Assembly: GCA_008638375.1 (NCBI GenBank) | Contig: CM018032.1 | Location: 59,649,382 to 59,713,381, forward strand | Source: Nyssa sinensis | Taxonomy: Eukaryota; Streptophyta; Magnoliopsida; Cornales; Nyssaceae | Reading direction: 5' to 3' | DNA length: 64,000 nt | Shown: in pieces, positions 1 through 12,620 of the stretch | Layout: every line of letters begins with the position of its first letter | How positions within the stretch are numbered: the first letter of the stretch is position 1 | Notes under the pieces: generated by a model | Database searches by the model: none | What the model was told of the DNA's origin: nothing | The model's input: only the letters and a program-made list of their open reading frames with translations | Position numbers and translations under genes: made by a program

Positions 1-3000
1 TTTTTAAAAATAAAACTGCCCCCCCTTTATTTGTTTAGATTTTAAAAAATAAATTTTTAATTTTAAAACATGAGATACGCTATTGACAAACTATTAATTT
101 TAAATTTTTTACTATTTTATAATTTAAATTATCATATCCAAATACATTTTCACAATTTTTAAAAAATTAATTTCAAATTTTTTACAATATTTTGAAACAA
201 ATTATATCTGAATTACATTTTCATAATTTTTAATATTCTTAAATTTTTTTTAATATTCTTAAAAAAATGTAATCGGAATTTAATACATTTACTTAAATAC
301 TATATAAAAAATTTAATTTTATTCAAATTTAATTAAAATTACAAGATTTAACAAATTCGATTCATTAATATAACATATATTAATTATTAAATTATATAAT
401 ATTTTTTAAAATTAAAGTTCTATATCATAAGTTTGGCATATTATAAAATAATATTTTATATGTATAATATATTATAATATAATATTTTATAAATATAATA
501 TATATCAATATCATTGTCAAATCAAATAAAATTTAATTTGATAATTAATAAATTTAAATTAATTTATTGAGAGAGAAGGAAGAGAGAGAGCGAGACAGGA
601 GCGTTAAGTTGAGAGAGATGGGAGAGAGAGAGAGAGAGACAGGAGCAAATATGGGTGGTGATTGAAGGAGTGTTGGAAAGTGTGTGGAAGATATGAATAG
701 ATATGTTCAAAAAGAAAAAGTGGGATTTTGTTCCGGATTTTCAGAATAGATTTAAGATTGAGTTCAGGATTTTGTTCTTTTTTTTGACTAAATAAACAAG
801 TTTTTAAAATGTGAAATGAGAAAATCTGTTTTTGAATTTATAACTAAACACAGCCTAAGTATTTGTAATATTTAAATAGGATCTCGGTCTTTGAAATGAA
901 TTTTTAATTGTATGAGATGGATGAGATAGAGAGATGTGCGTAATTATATAATGTTGAATCATCATAATATCAACTCTTCAAATTTTGTGAAAATAAGTTT
1001 ATAAGATCAATCAACTTAGCATAAAAATACCTTAAAATCTTAGAAATTTTTTTATTTTATTAATACACACACATAAAATAACTGTTGCCAGCTTGAGGAT
1101 CTTGAAATGGATGATGAACAAGTGTAAGAGAACTAAGGGTCTAGAGTTGTTTCATATTATAAAAAATTAATAATGAAGAACTGATTTTAGAGAGAATTCA
1201 TTCAAATTAAGAGATGTTGTCAAAGTCCAGCAATGAGTTAGGGGTTTGATTATGAATGTTGGGAAAGAAAAAAGAAGTTGGCCAAATAATAGATGCTGAC
1301 CAAGACTATTTGAAACACCAACTAGGGAGAGAGACCAAAAAATGTTGACCAAAACTATATAGTCATGCATATAATGAAAACAAAAGATTCAAACTATTAG
1401 AAAATGTGTGATTTTAATTGAAAGCATTGCAAAGTCTATTCTTTAGAAATTAACAATTTTGAAAGGTTTTAAAATAATTAAGTTTTTTTTTCTATAATTT
1501 TTACCTAGGTATACAATTTTAAACACAAAAAAGACATTTATATTTATTTTCAAAATTGATAATAAATTTCACGAAAAAAATGTAATATATATAATTTAAG
1601 TTAAAGTTCTTAATCTCTTGCTCACTGTAAAATCAAAATTGCAATTTTTTGTAATTAAGTCAAAATAAAAAAAAGATAACCACAAACATCAATTCAATCG
1701 GAATTTCATATGTAAATTAGTTGCAAAAATACTATAATTCAAAATAGTAAATACGTAAAATGCATGAATTTGATAAGAATCTACTTTCAATCATATCAAA
1801 GCTGCAAGTTCGATCTGTTGGGTCATTTCAAATCAAAATTTGAAATTTTGGAAATGCTTATGTTGAAGTGACCAAATTCAAAACTCTTTTCTGAAAAAAA
1901 ACTTCAACCATTTTTACTTATTTCTTTTAATTTGATTTCAATTTGGACTTATTTCTTTCCTATTTCCCTTGGAATTCCTGTTACACTTGCTCTACGTCAG
2001 AGAAATAAGCTCCAAGTAATAATCCTTCCCCTTGTAAGAAGCCTTTCCTTGCACAATAACAAGGCAATGAAATTCTTAAACAAATTTAATTATTAAAAAA
2101 TTTTAAATTAATAAAAGGGCAAGTGTAATGAGGAAAGCGAAAGAGGCAAACCCTTTTAGTTGGACCAAAAAATGACAATGAATTTTGAAGTGGATGGCTA
2201 GCAATGCGGGTCAATGGGGGTATAGAAAGTGTACCATCTAATAGGGTTATAAATGTGTCTAACCATGTTGAACAGTAAGTTGTTCAAGTTTGATTTAATA
2301 AAATAAAATAGTTTTAAATTGTATTCAGGTTTGTCTTGTTAAATTATTTTTAAACGAGTTTCTAATTGAGTCGATTGCGAGTCGAATTGGAGTAACTTAA
2401 TTTTTTAAATAGTATTAGGTTACTTTTAACTTAACGGGCCAAACTTGAATCGAATTTAATAAATTAATCAGTTTTAAAATATACTTAAGTTTGATTTATT
2501 TATTTTACATACTATCTCAAACAAAACTCTAATAAAATCAATCACAAGTCAAAATTTGAATAGTTTAATTCGCTATACAATCCAGTGTCTGGATTCTCTC
2601 GTCATCTGATTAGATGACCGTTTGGCTAAGCGGCTGCTCCACCTACTTTCACGTTAGGAGCAAAACTCTTCTCAGTAACTTTCGATGAAAACGATATTAT
2701 AAGCATCCGTGCCGGTGGGCCGAACGGGGCTTAGATATTGCTAGTTCAATGGTGTGCATTGCAGTGGCAGACATGGAACGAGACTTGATAGCACTGAAGC
2801 ACTTCCCGAACTTACATTTTCATCCACAAATAAAATAAAATGATTAAAACAAAGATTTTGTTAGTAAAGAGAAGTGCGGCGACTTTTTCAGAAGTCTTGG
2901 AGGGCGCCGATGAATTGGAAAAAGCATTACTGGACGCATATTGAAGACTCGACCCTTTAAGTTGGGGGAAAGTGGAAAGAGAATAAGAAGATCTAAAGAC

Positions 3001-3299
3001 CACAAAGAACTTGTGGCTGAGAATTGCAATTGGCTGATGACGTGGCATGCCCAGCTGGCTAAGCGAATAAAAAACGTAGAATCCCCGATGACGCCGACGA
3101 CGCAGACGCAGAAAAGCACCCAAACACCAGGTCCTGGCTCACCGCACCCATCCAACTCCTACAAGCCAACACCCAAAGTCCCAAACCAAAAGCGGGCAAA
3201 CGCACATACGAGCAGAGAATGTTACACCCAATCCAAAGCCAGGATTAATCTCTGTGTACTTTCTCTAGAAAGTGTTTTTGCTTCTATAACAGAACAGAG
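1..3299. other. AT-rich gene-free upstream region
   Basis: No supported gene is visible. The first 2.5 kb is AT-rich with long A and T runs, and stretches around 2280-2585 look like degraded repeat. A less AT-rich part (about 2586-3299) leads into the Dof gene and probably holds its promoter and 5' leader. Short ORFs on both strands here overlap each other in different frames and show no recognisable domain. Confidence 0.6.
569..640. repeat. GA-rich microsatellite
   Basis: Interrupted (GA)n tract. Seen directly. Confidence 0.8.
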
Positions 3300-6200
3300 A
3301 TGTCGGAGGTAAAGGACCCGGCGATTAAGCTCTTTGGGAAGACGATTCCGTTATCAGAGACGCAGGCGCTGGGCGCCGTCTCCGGCAGAGCTCCTCCACC
3401 CGCTTCTTCTGATCCTCCTTCTGACGATAGTCCTAATGAAGACCCTCCTCCTCCTACGTCCAATGCTTCGGCTGAGAACAACGATACGAACAGAGTTGGA
3501 GAAGAGCAGCAACCAGACAAGGTATGGATTATGTTGATTACTTTAAATTTCTAGGACAACCCATTATGTGAAACACTAAAAGAAATAATGGGTCGATTTT
3601 AGTTTTACTTGGTTTGAATTTTTTCTTGAGTTGGAATAATCCTTGGTTTGAGGGATTTTGAGCCTAATTAGGGTTTTTGGATATAGTTTTGTAAGTTCAC
3701 ATTTGAACTTGAAAGGACCTACAATTCTCAGACTTGTTTTTGTACATTAATTTTTTCTTCCTGTTCTAGATAACTTTGTTTGGATAAGTTTAGTCTAATC
3801 TTACTTACCTAAAAAAGTTTATTCTAATCTTTATTGAGTAAGATAGTGCTGGTCCATATATAGATTTGCATATTATCATGAATATTGATTTTTGAACTAC
3901 AATTGAATTAAAAGCACATTTCACACTTTTCCAATTTGAATCTCCTTCCCTTAATTGGGTGTTGTATGATGCGTGCTTCCGTTAGATTTCAGCTATGCTT
4001 GCTATTAGTTGTTGTTGAAATCAAATGACTTGTTAGTTATTTTTTCTTAATAACCCTCTTTAAGATCTTGAAATCAATGACTTGTCAGTTATTTTTTTTC
4101 TTAATAACCCTCTTTAAAATGTTGAAATCAAATGACTTGTCAGTTATTTTTTTCTTAATAACCCTCTTTAAAATGTTGAACCATGGATTACTTATTAAAA
4201 AAGAAAGAAGAATGAAAAAGAAAAACAGATGTTGAACCAGTGGAAGATTCATTTTTCAACTAGTTATATCCCTTTGTTAACATACTACTACTATGGAAAG
4301 ATATTGTTTTAAGTCTATATTCATAATTTTTTCTTTTTAATATCCCATCAGGAAATTGATAATCTAGATTCATTCCTCACCTCCAGAAAGTTTCTGATCA
4401 TTGATAAGCCAGAAATCTTCTTTATTCTGTAATGATCTGCTTCCGCTTTTGTGCACAGTTTTCTTTATTAACTTTTCATGTTGGTTCTTCTATTAGTCCT
4501 GCTTTTGTTGAGCTCTCCTAAAGCTGGCGGATGAATATTTGGGGTCATTACTATTTTGTTCCTATCAAGTGACATCACTATTGACCCTCTAACAATTAAT
4601 ATTCAATAATTTAATAATCTATAATAATTATTAATTTTTATAAAGAACTAACTTTGTTCCATGGTAAATAATTATTAATTCTATTACTTAATAATTTATA
4701 CTTTTTTTTTTGAAAAAATCCTTTTATAGCATTAACTATTAGGATAGAAAAATAAATAAATAAATATAAATATATATATATATATTATATAGAAACTACT
4801 ATTAATATTAATTTATTAATAAAGAAAAAGAAGTTAAGGGTTCTCCCATAACTTAAATTAGATACAATAATATTGTTCGGTGAAACATGTTCATCACCAT
4901 TGGAAATATATATGCATGTCTTATTTTTATTGCTAAACACCGCATACTTATAAGGAAAATATTTCATTAATAAAAATTATAGAGAAAATAATTAATAATT
5001 TTCAAGTTTGCCAAAATTATTAGTTATTAGAGAGTGGATTGTAACTTATGAAGCACGCACACTCTATTTTAGCTCACGTGTTCGTGTCGGACACGTGTCG
5101 GACACTTTCCAAACACGTGTCCGGACACTTGAATCATGGATATTGATGATTAAATAAAGAAATTCTTTACTTTTTATTTAATGGTTTTGTTATTTTAATA
5201 TCTTAATAATATTTTTTTAATTTGTATGTTTTTATGCCAATTTTAATTGAAATAACATTAGATTTTTATTATATGATCATATAAAAATAAAAAAATTATA
5301 TATATTCAATGTGTCCCTAACGTGTCTGTGTCCTACTTTTTTGAAAAATAACCTGTATGCGTGTCCGTGTCGTATCGTATCCGTGTTCGTATCCGTTCTT
5401 CTTAGATTGTAACTGCCTCCAAAACGTAGGCTTGAGTAAGATAGTGCTGGTCCATATATAGATTTGCATATTATCATGAATATTGATTTTTGAACTACAA
5501 TTGAATTAAAACCACATTTCACACTTTTCCAATTTGAATCTCCTTCCCTTAATTGGGTGTTGTATGATGCATGCTTCTGAGATTTCAGTTATGCTAGCTA
5601 TTAGTTGTTGTTGAAATCGAATGACTTGTAAGTTATTTTTTCTTAATAACCCTCTTTAAGATCCTGAAATCAATGACTTGTCAGTTATTTTTTTCTTAAT
5701 AACCCTCTTTAAAATGTTGAACCATGGATTACTTATTAAAAAAGAAAGAAGAATGAAAAAGAAAAACAGATTTTTTCTATATTCATAATTTTTTCTTTTT
5801 AATATCCCATCAGGAAATTGATAATATAGATTCATTTCTCACCTTCAGAAAGTTTCTGATCATTGATAAGCCAGAAATCTTCTGTATTCTGTAATGATCT
5901 GCTTCCGCTTTTGTGCACAGTTTTCTTTATTAACTTTTCATGTTGGTTCTTCTATTAGTCCTGCTTTTGTTGAGCTCTCCTAAAGCGGGCGGATGGATAT
6001 TTGGGGTCATTACTATTTAGTTCCTATCAAGTGACATCACTATTGACCCTCTAACAATTAATATTCAATAATTTAATAATCTATAATAATTATTAATTTT
6101 TATGAAGAACTAACTTTGTTCCATGGTAAATAATTATTAATTCTATTACTTAATAATTTATACTTTTTTTTTGGAAAAATCCTTTTATAGCATTAACTAT

Positions 6201-8682
6201 TAGAATAGAAAAATAAATAAATATATATTATATAGAAACTACTATTAATATTAATTTATTAATAAAGAAAAAGGAAGTTAAGGGTTCTCCTATAACTTAA
6301 ATTAGATACAATAATATTGTTCGGTGAAAAATGTTCATCACCATTGGAAATATATATGCATGTCTTATGTTTATTGCTAAACACCTGCATACTTATAAGG
6401 AAAATATTTCCTTAATAAAAATTATAGAGAAAATAATTAATAATTTTCAAGTTTGCCAAAATTATTAGTTATTAGAGAGTGGATTGTAACCTATGAAGCA
6501 TGTACACTCTATTTTAGTTCACGTGTCCGTGTCAGACACTTCTTAGACACGTGTCCGGACACTTGAATCATAGATGTTGATGATTAAATAAAGAAATTTT
6601 TTAATTTTTATTTAATGACTTTATTATTTTAATATCTTAATAATATTTTTTTAATTTGTGTGTTTTTATACTAATTTTAATTAAAATAATATTAGGTTTT
6701 TATTATATGATCATATAAAAATATAAAAAATTATATATATTCAACGTGTCCTTAATGTGTCCGTGTCCTACTTTTTTGAGAAATAACCTGTCTGCGTGTC
6801 TTTGTCGTATTGTATCCGTGTCCCATGTCCGTATCCGTGCTTCTTAGATTATAACTGCCTACTCTGTGCTTGGCTTGAATACAGACCACATATTCTGTGA
6901 AAGAATTACAACTTACTTTCCTGCCTTTTCACCCTTTCCATGTCCGATTCCAGTTCTTCTATGCTTCATTTAGTTGTTTAGAAGTTGTGTAAGAGGAAAA
7001 TAAAACTTGCAATACTATTATGGCCCCTAAATTCCTAACGTATTATAAAACTTTAGGTTTTCATTTGATCTTATATGTATTCTTGACCAGCAAATGGATG
7101 ATGCTCAAATTTTAATATCCCACTTCTAATAAGATTCATGTCACCTACCAAAACCGTTGGTATAAAGCTCTTCGCTGAGATGAGTTTAGTTTAGTTGAGT
7201 TGAGTTTCAATCTTATCATAAGTGTGATGGAGAATATAATGATGACTTATTTAGCTATTTCAACTATTGAATCTCATGTTAATGTAATGAAGTAGGTAAT
7301 CTCCAGATTATCGTAACTTTTAGTTCCTGTGGTTGACTTTTGTTCCTCATTGAAAATTATAATTGATCCAGGAACCATCAGGAGGAAGACTAACTGATAC
7401 TAAACAGGAGGATGTGGCCCAACCACTGACTTCGGAGGAGATTACAGGTCCAAATGCAACTCCATTAACAAATGAGAACCTGAAAACACCATCTGTTGAC
7501 AATGAAGATGCTACACTAAAAATTTCAAAGACTGAAGAAGAACAGAGTGGGACGGGTAATTTACAAGAGAAGACCCTGAAGAAACCAGACAAGATACTTC
7601 CTTGTCCCCGCTGTAATAGCTTGGATACCAAATTCTGTTACTACAATAATTACAATGTCAACCAGCCCCGGCACTTCTGCAAGAAGTGCCAGAGATACTG
7701 GACAGCTGGTGGGACCATGAGGAATGTGCCTGTGGGTGCTGGTCGTCGCAAGAACAAGAACACTGCCTCTCATTACTGTCACATAACTGTCTCAGAAACT
7801 CTTCAGAATGCCCGAGCAGATCTTCCGAATGGAATACACCACCCTACTCTGAAGCCCAGTGGCACCGTCCTCACCTTTGGTTCAGACACACCCATTTGTG
7901 AATCAATGACAGCAGTTTTGAACATTGCCCAGAAAACAATGCAGAACTGCGTACAAAATGGGTTTCATAAACGAGAAGATTTCAGAATTCCAGTTTCTTA
8001 TGGAGTTGGAGAGAATGGGAATGATCACTCAAATGGGTCTTCAGTCAATGCTCCAAATTCGAAGGATGAGGCTGGTAAAACTGGGTTGCAAGGCCCAGTG
8101 ATGCATAATTGTCATAGCTTCCCTCCTCAGTTACCATTATTTCCTAGTGCTTCTTGGCCTTACCAATGGAATTCAGCTCAATGGAGACCTCCAGTGCCGC
8201 CGCCTCCTTTCTGCCCTCCAGGCTTTCCTATGCCATTCTACCCTGCTGCACCTTATTGGGGTTGTACTGTACCAGGCGCTTGGACTGTCCCTTGGGTTGC
8301 CCCACCTGCTGCTGCTCCAAACCACACAGCCCCTGCTTCTGGTCCTAATTCTCCAACCTTGGGGAAGCATTCAAGGGATGAGAACATGCTTAAACAAACC
8401 AACTCTGGAGAAGAGAAGCCACAGAAGGAGAGTAATCCTGAGAGGTGCCTTTGGATTCCAAAGACTTTGAGAATCGATGATCCTGGAGAAGCTGCAAGGA
8501 GCTCTATACAGGCTACACTGGGGATTAAAAATGACAGACCCTATTCAATCAGTGGGGGAGGTCTCTTTAAGGCCTTCCAATCAAAGGGTGTCGGAGAGAA
8601 TCATATTTCCAGAACATCTCTGGTATTGCAAGCCAATCCTGCTGCATTGTCTAGGTCACAAAGCTTCCATGAGAGTTCATAA
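3300..8682 (+). CDS. Cycling Dof factor-like transcription factor (two exons)
   Basis: Exon 1 is 3300-3521 (74 codons, phase 0, donor AAG|GTATGG). Exon 2 is 7372-8682 (acceptor ATCCAG|GAA, stop TAA), giving about 510 aa. The Dof zinc finger lies at about residues 148-203, with its four cysteines near 152, 155, 177 and 180 and the motif [20 protein letters not shown]. The N-terminus has KLFGKTIPL, the segment that in CDF proteins recruits TOPLESS-type co-repressors. The C-terminal blocks typical of CDFs ([17 protein letters not shown] near 433, KAFQSK near 474, SRSQSFHE at the end) correspond to the region bound by GI/FKF1 in Arabidopsis. By family, CDFs are clock-controlled nuclear repressors of CONSTANS/FT and regulators of nitrogen and stress genes. 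Length and two-exon structure are normal. The odd feature is the large duplicated intron. The CDF subgroup call is strong; the exact orthologue is not resolved. Confidence 0.93.
3834..5431 (+). repeat. Intronic tandem duplication, copy 1
   Basis: This block starts at TTGAGTAAGATAGTGCTGG and is repeated in the same orientation from 5432, an offset of about 1598 bp. The copies agree over almost their whole length, with small indels. Copy 1 has three tandem copies of a subunit of about 55 bp (about 4013-4180, containing CTTAATAACCCTCTTTAA) where copy 2 has two. The block ends just after the MITE at 5047-5404. Confidence 0.9.
5047..5404. mobile_element. Mutator-type MITE with G-boxes (copy 1)
   Basis: The 358-bp element is flanked by an exact 10-bp target duplication GATTGTAACT (5037-5046 and 5405-5414). 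Its imperfect terminal inverted repeats read TATGAAGCACGCACAC at the left and, on the opposite strand, TAAGAAGAACGGATAC at the right. The ends are rich in CACGTG (5075, 5092, 5114). A 9-11 bp duplication points to a MULE-derived MITE; no coding capacity. Confidence 0.8.
5432..6862 (+). repeat. Intronic tandem duplication, copy 2
   Basis: Second copy of the block at 3834-5431, in direct orientation. It is shorter because it lost one 55-bp subunit and part of the AT tract near 6220. Scattered substitutions show that the duplication is not brand new. It carries its own copy of the MITE at 6492-6846. Confidence 0.9.
6492..6846. mobile_element. Mutator-type MITE (copy 2, carried by the duplication)
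   Basis: Same element as at 5047-5404, copied with the surrounding block. Its flanking target duplications have since drifted (GATTGTAACC at left, GATTATAACT at right). CACGTG occurs at 6520 and 6548. Because both copies occupy equivalent positions, the MITE was inserted before the intron duplicated. Confidence 0.8.
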
Positions 8683-9065
8683 GTGTGCTGCTTGAAACTT
8701 TTTTACAGTCACATTCTGGTGGCAATGGAAGGGCAGGTATCTGTTTGGTCTATACAAATTTGCTGCAACTTTAAACTCCACCAAGCCATGTTGATTCACC
8801 AGCCTCATTTCTAAGAGAGATTAGCTGCAGTAACCAATTTCCACTTCTTCTTGGCTGAAAGCATGAATAGGTGCTTTTCGATTTCATGTAGATGGTTTGC
8901 TGAGATTTTAGTTCATGTACATATTTATGTGTAAGTAGTGAGATGTACAACAGAGTGAGTTTCTGTACCAAAATCCCAAATGTAGTAAAGTAAACTTTGG
9001 GAATAAAATTCAAACACTTTCTTCGTCTTCCAAAATACATATTTCTTGTTGGAATTCTATTCATT
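8683..9065 (+). other. 3' UTR of the Dof gene with poly(A) signal
   Basis: Moderately GC-balanced sequence follows the stop codon. A canonical AATAAA lies at 9002-9007, a sensible distance downstream. The exact cleavage site is not visible. Confidence 0.55.
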
Positions 9066-11738
9066 TCATGGGAGGAATCTTACCTCTGCCTATCTCAATT
9101 GCCAAAATGATCTTCTAAGTGGCTAAGATCTGCATGGCTCATGAATTGTAAACAAAAACCATCTCTGTAAAATTAAAATGCTCGCGTTTCACTTGGTTTC
9201 TTAAAAAATTATGATATGTTAAGAGTACAGAAAATTCAAAAAAATCAGGTGATGGGATAGAGAATTTGTTCATTGTCCAATTGTTTGGGAACATTCAGGA
9301 ATACAGTTAAAAAGATGTAGAGTGCAAATTAGGCCGAGGGAGTTCTTTCCATCCCTTACAGCTATGCAAGAAATAATATGAGGTGGGAAGAAAGTAGGGA
9401 TGGGGGCAAATCCAAAAGAAAGAGGTTCTTGTAGGCCCAGTTCTCTACAGATACACTCAAACTCTATCACAAAAGGCTCGGCACCTTTCCCTTTCGTTAC
9501 CAAAGAATCCAAGCAATTAGCTCCAAAAAGTGGAAAGCTGGTCATAAAGTTTTCTTTTACCTTTTCCATTTCATCTTACTTTCCTTTTTCTTTTCCTTCC
9601 ATGCGTATTGTTTTGAAGCAATTAGTATACAAGTCAAGAACTCATTAGTCATAATCCTATTGGATTCTGACTTCGAAAAATGTGAAAAAAAAACACCTTA
9701 GTAGAATATGGTTCATGAAGCAGGCCAATCACACTCAACCATATAGACAAGTTGTATGACTTTAAGACAATTTTTTTTTTTTTTTTTGGTCTAGATGACA
9801 AATTGTGATTGCTTTAATCCATACAAAAACTATCTCTATTTCACGTGTTACACACCACATGATGCACCCATTAAGGCAACGATTTGGCCATGGACTCGAA
9901 AAACATCTAATCAAGTAGTTAGCACAACTGTATAATTTAAATATAAGTTTTTGTGGGAACTTGGTCAATAACACTCACCATGTAAATGAGTTATCCAGAC
10001 ATTGAGAAGATAGTTTTTTTTTCTAATTGGTTTAATTGGTACTCAGTTCGCCTGAAATTGATGCCCAATAAAAGAGGCCACTATAATAACACAAACATAC
10101 CATATCATTTAGGTTTGCTAAAACTACAATTAAGCATTACAAAATTAAAGTAGTTTAAGGATTAAAAATCAAGGTTATGTAAGGAAGAACAGCCTCACCC
10201 TTGGGGTTCGGGACTCCAAAGTCTACTCTTCACTTCATATTTTATCTCTGTCTGGTTCTTTCAAAGTCATTAAGTTATTAATAATCCAGATCAGGATGAA
10301 CTATAATGAACCCATTAATCCAAATCAGATGAACTATAATGAACCCATTAATTAGTGAAGGCTTTGCTTCTTAGAAGGTGTTGTGCAAACACATGATACA
10401 GGATCATTAGCGAGTATCGAGTCCATAAATCGGACCTATAACATTATGTTATTTAAACAGTATATTTGGTTCTTAAGAGATAAAAAAATATAACATTTTC
10501 CATACATAATAAGATGTAATTAGTGGGGTTTGTGAACCACTTCAATAAACTTTGTTCATGTAAAAATTTCTCCTTATTTTATGCAAAGATTAATTGAAAT
10601 GTATACTCAAAAGGAATATACACACACATATATTGCTTTGTAAGGGAACCATGCCACTGTTAAAGGTATGATGGCATACTTCACTTTGCCTGAAAAACAA
10701 GGCTTCCTACTTGGTTGTTTTTTAATAAGCTTGAAACTATTAAAGAAAAAAAAAATAGAGCTACTTTCTTCATTTTAAATCTAATGGTGACTTGCAGTGC
10801 TTCCCTTTCAAGGCCATATGAAATGGATCAGAAGCATTCTCGAACCTTCATGTGTAGGACACAAAGCCTGCACTGACATTCATATATAGAACAAGACTTT
10901 CAACCTTAAATTATTATTCTTATTCTTATTATATAAACAATTTCAAATTTATTTTGCAGTTAACTACTCTGTAGTTTTGGTAAAAGGATTTTACTTTAAT
11001 ACATATATAAGGAAACCTTATCATGAATATTGCAGCATTGCTGTTATGATCTTCTTGCTGGGAAAAAAAAGATTGACAGCTCCTAAAGATAGAAGAAACA
11101 GATTAGGTTAAATGTCATTTGTGTTTGTCTAATCAGTTTGGGGGGTTTTCCCCCATTGGTTGACAACACCACCAATGAACCCAAAAAACAGAAAAAAAAA
11201 CTCTGTAATGTACTTCTGCAGGTTGATATTTCACGGACTATTTGGCCTTTTTATTCACCATCTCTGCCTCCCTGATTTTGACCCTGAAAGTGCAGATGCA
11301 GGGCCAAACACTAACACAAAATCTGGATTTCCTTTCATCATTCCTCCAACTCCATCACCACTTCCAATAGAATGATAGTTGTTTACTTTTTATTTTAATT
11401 TTTTTTTGGAGTTGTTCCAAATCTTTATTTATGTTCATAATGGAATAAATCAGATGTTTGTGAAGCTTCTTTCATTTGTTTTTTTCTTTGGTAAGCAAAA
11501 TTTTATTGAAAGGAACAAAACCAAAGGAAACAATAAAAAGGAACAAAGTTTTTTAATGATGTCATTGCATGCTTATCTTCTTATGTATATGTGCTAGTTG
11601 TCAATTTTGTGATGATTCTGATTCCTTTGGGCATCAAAAAAAGAAAACGAAAAAGATTCTGATTCCTTTAGGGGTTAGGTAGTAATATATATTGTGAGCA
11701 GAACACAAGCCAGGAAGGAGTCCCCTCAAAAGTAAACA
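9066..11738. other. Intergenic region
   Basis: No gene can be supported. A 99-codon ORF on the minus strand (9270-9569) has fair amino-acid composition but no recognisable domain and no splice partners. Poly-T/poly-A tracts near 9769 and 11470 suggest old retroposon debris. The last 40 bp before 11739 resemble the leader of the RNase gene at 19201 (shared AAAAGTAAACATGAAT). Confidence 0.5.
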
Positions 11739-11983
11739 TGAATTTCCTCAACCACATTGTCATATTTTTTGTAATGCTATCCTTCTCCTTCTCTGTCCAT
11801 GGGAATGGAAATCCCAAGGACATCAACATGTTTGATCTTAAGTCTCCAATGGCCAAATGCCTTTTGTTACAATCGGCATGATTGTTCTCTACCAATACCC
11901 CAACGGTTTACGATACATGGTCTCTGGCCTGAATATGCCAATGGAAAGTCTGCATTATATTGCAAACCAGTGGTGCAACTCAT

Positions 11984-12078
11984 CATTTTCGAATAAGAAA
12001 TCAACCTGATCAGTCCATTGAGAATTTGCTTCCCAACCCAACTGAGAATTTTCCTGGTAGCCGTACGCATATTTGTAT
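11984..12078 (-). repeat. Left arm of a perfect 95-bp inverted repeat
   Basis: Base for base the reverse complement of 12336-12430. It sits exactly where the second exon of the RNase should be, between the exon-1 remnant and the exon-3 remnant, so this is the inserted (inverted) copy. Confidence 0.95.
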
Positions 12079-12335
12079 TTGATAGCAGAGATTGAACCGA
12101 GTGTAAACAAATAAACTCTGAAGTGGATCAAGGAAGCCATTGAAGATGAAATTGGCTGGACACCCCGTATAAAGTGCACAAAGAGGGAAGATGACAGTAT
12201 TCAGATATCGGAAATTCGTTTGTGTGTGAAAGCCACCTACACCACAAGTAATGGAAGATTTCAGGTTTATTTCTCGTAGTGGGAGCCCTTATATAGAGTG
12301 CGGTGGCGAAAATGATGGAGTGCACTTCTCCCCGG

Positions 12336-12430
12336 ATACAAATATGCGTACGGCTACCAGGAAAATTCTCAGTTGGGTTGGGAAGCAAATTCTCAATGGA
12401 CTGATCAGGTTGATTTCTTATTCGAAAATG
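12336..12430 (+). repeat. Right arm of the 95-bp inverted repeat
   Basis: Probable original copy. Its left end keeps collinearity with the C-terminal part of the intact RNase (shared ACGGCTAC after the FSP block). The spacer between the arms is 257 bp. Confidence 0.95.
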
Positions 12431-12620
12431 GAGTATGCTAATATGTGTTTTATACTGTAATTTATTTGTCATCAAAACTTCTCACATTTCAATTGTAAGT
12501 TGTAACTATCTCACACCAAAATCTCTATGTTTCAGGCAGACTTAAAAGTAAAGACGAATAAAAGGACCATGAATGGAATCAAGAATCAAGAGGAATGATA
12601 CTAATATGTTCTTCAGTTTA

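Larger units (their letters stand above)
3522..7371 (+). other. Intron of the Dof gene
   Basis: A 3.85-kb GT-AG intron in phase 0 with no coding capacity. Nearly all of it between 3834 and about 6862 is one tandem duplication (see the repeat entries). The last 0.5 kb before exon 2 is unique, with a T-rich tract near the acceptor. Confidence 0.85.

Noticed and set aside
2586..2800. Less AT-rich stretch that looked like a structured small RNA or tRNA-like gene
   Set aside because: No cloverleaf, no upstream snRNA promoter element and no terminator could be recognised.
2941..3312. 123-codon ORF overlapping the Dof start
   Set aside because: No domain, out of frame with the Dof exon, and lies in the probable 5' leader.
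9270..9569. 99-codon minus-strand ORF with fair composition
   Set aside because: No recognisable family, no splice partner and surrounded by non-coding sequence; a non-coding transcript cannot be excluded.
11867..12070. Minus-strand ORF whose protein is repeated in the plus-strand ORF at 12251-12460
   Set aside because: The matching proteins are simply the two arms of the inverted repeat, not a gene family.
12128..12475. 115-codon minus-strand ORF over the RNase pseudogene
   Set aside because: It reads across the antisense of the RNase remnant and one arm of the inverted repeat; no domain of its own.
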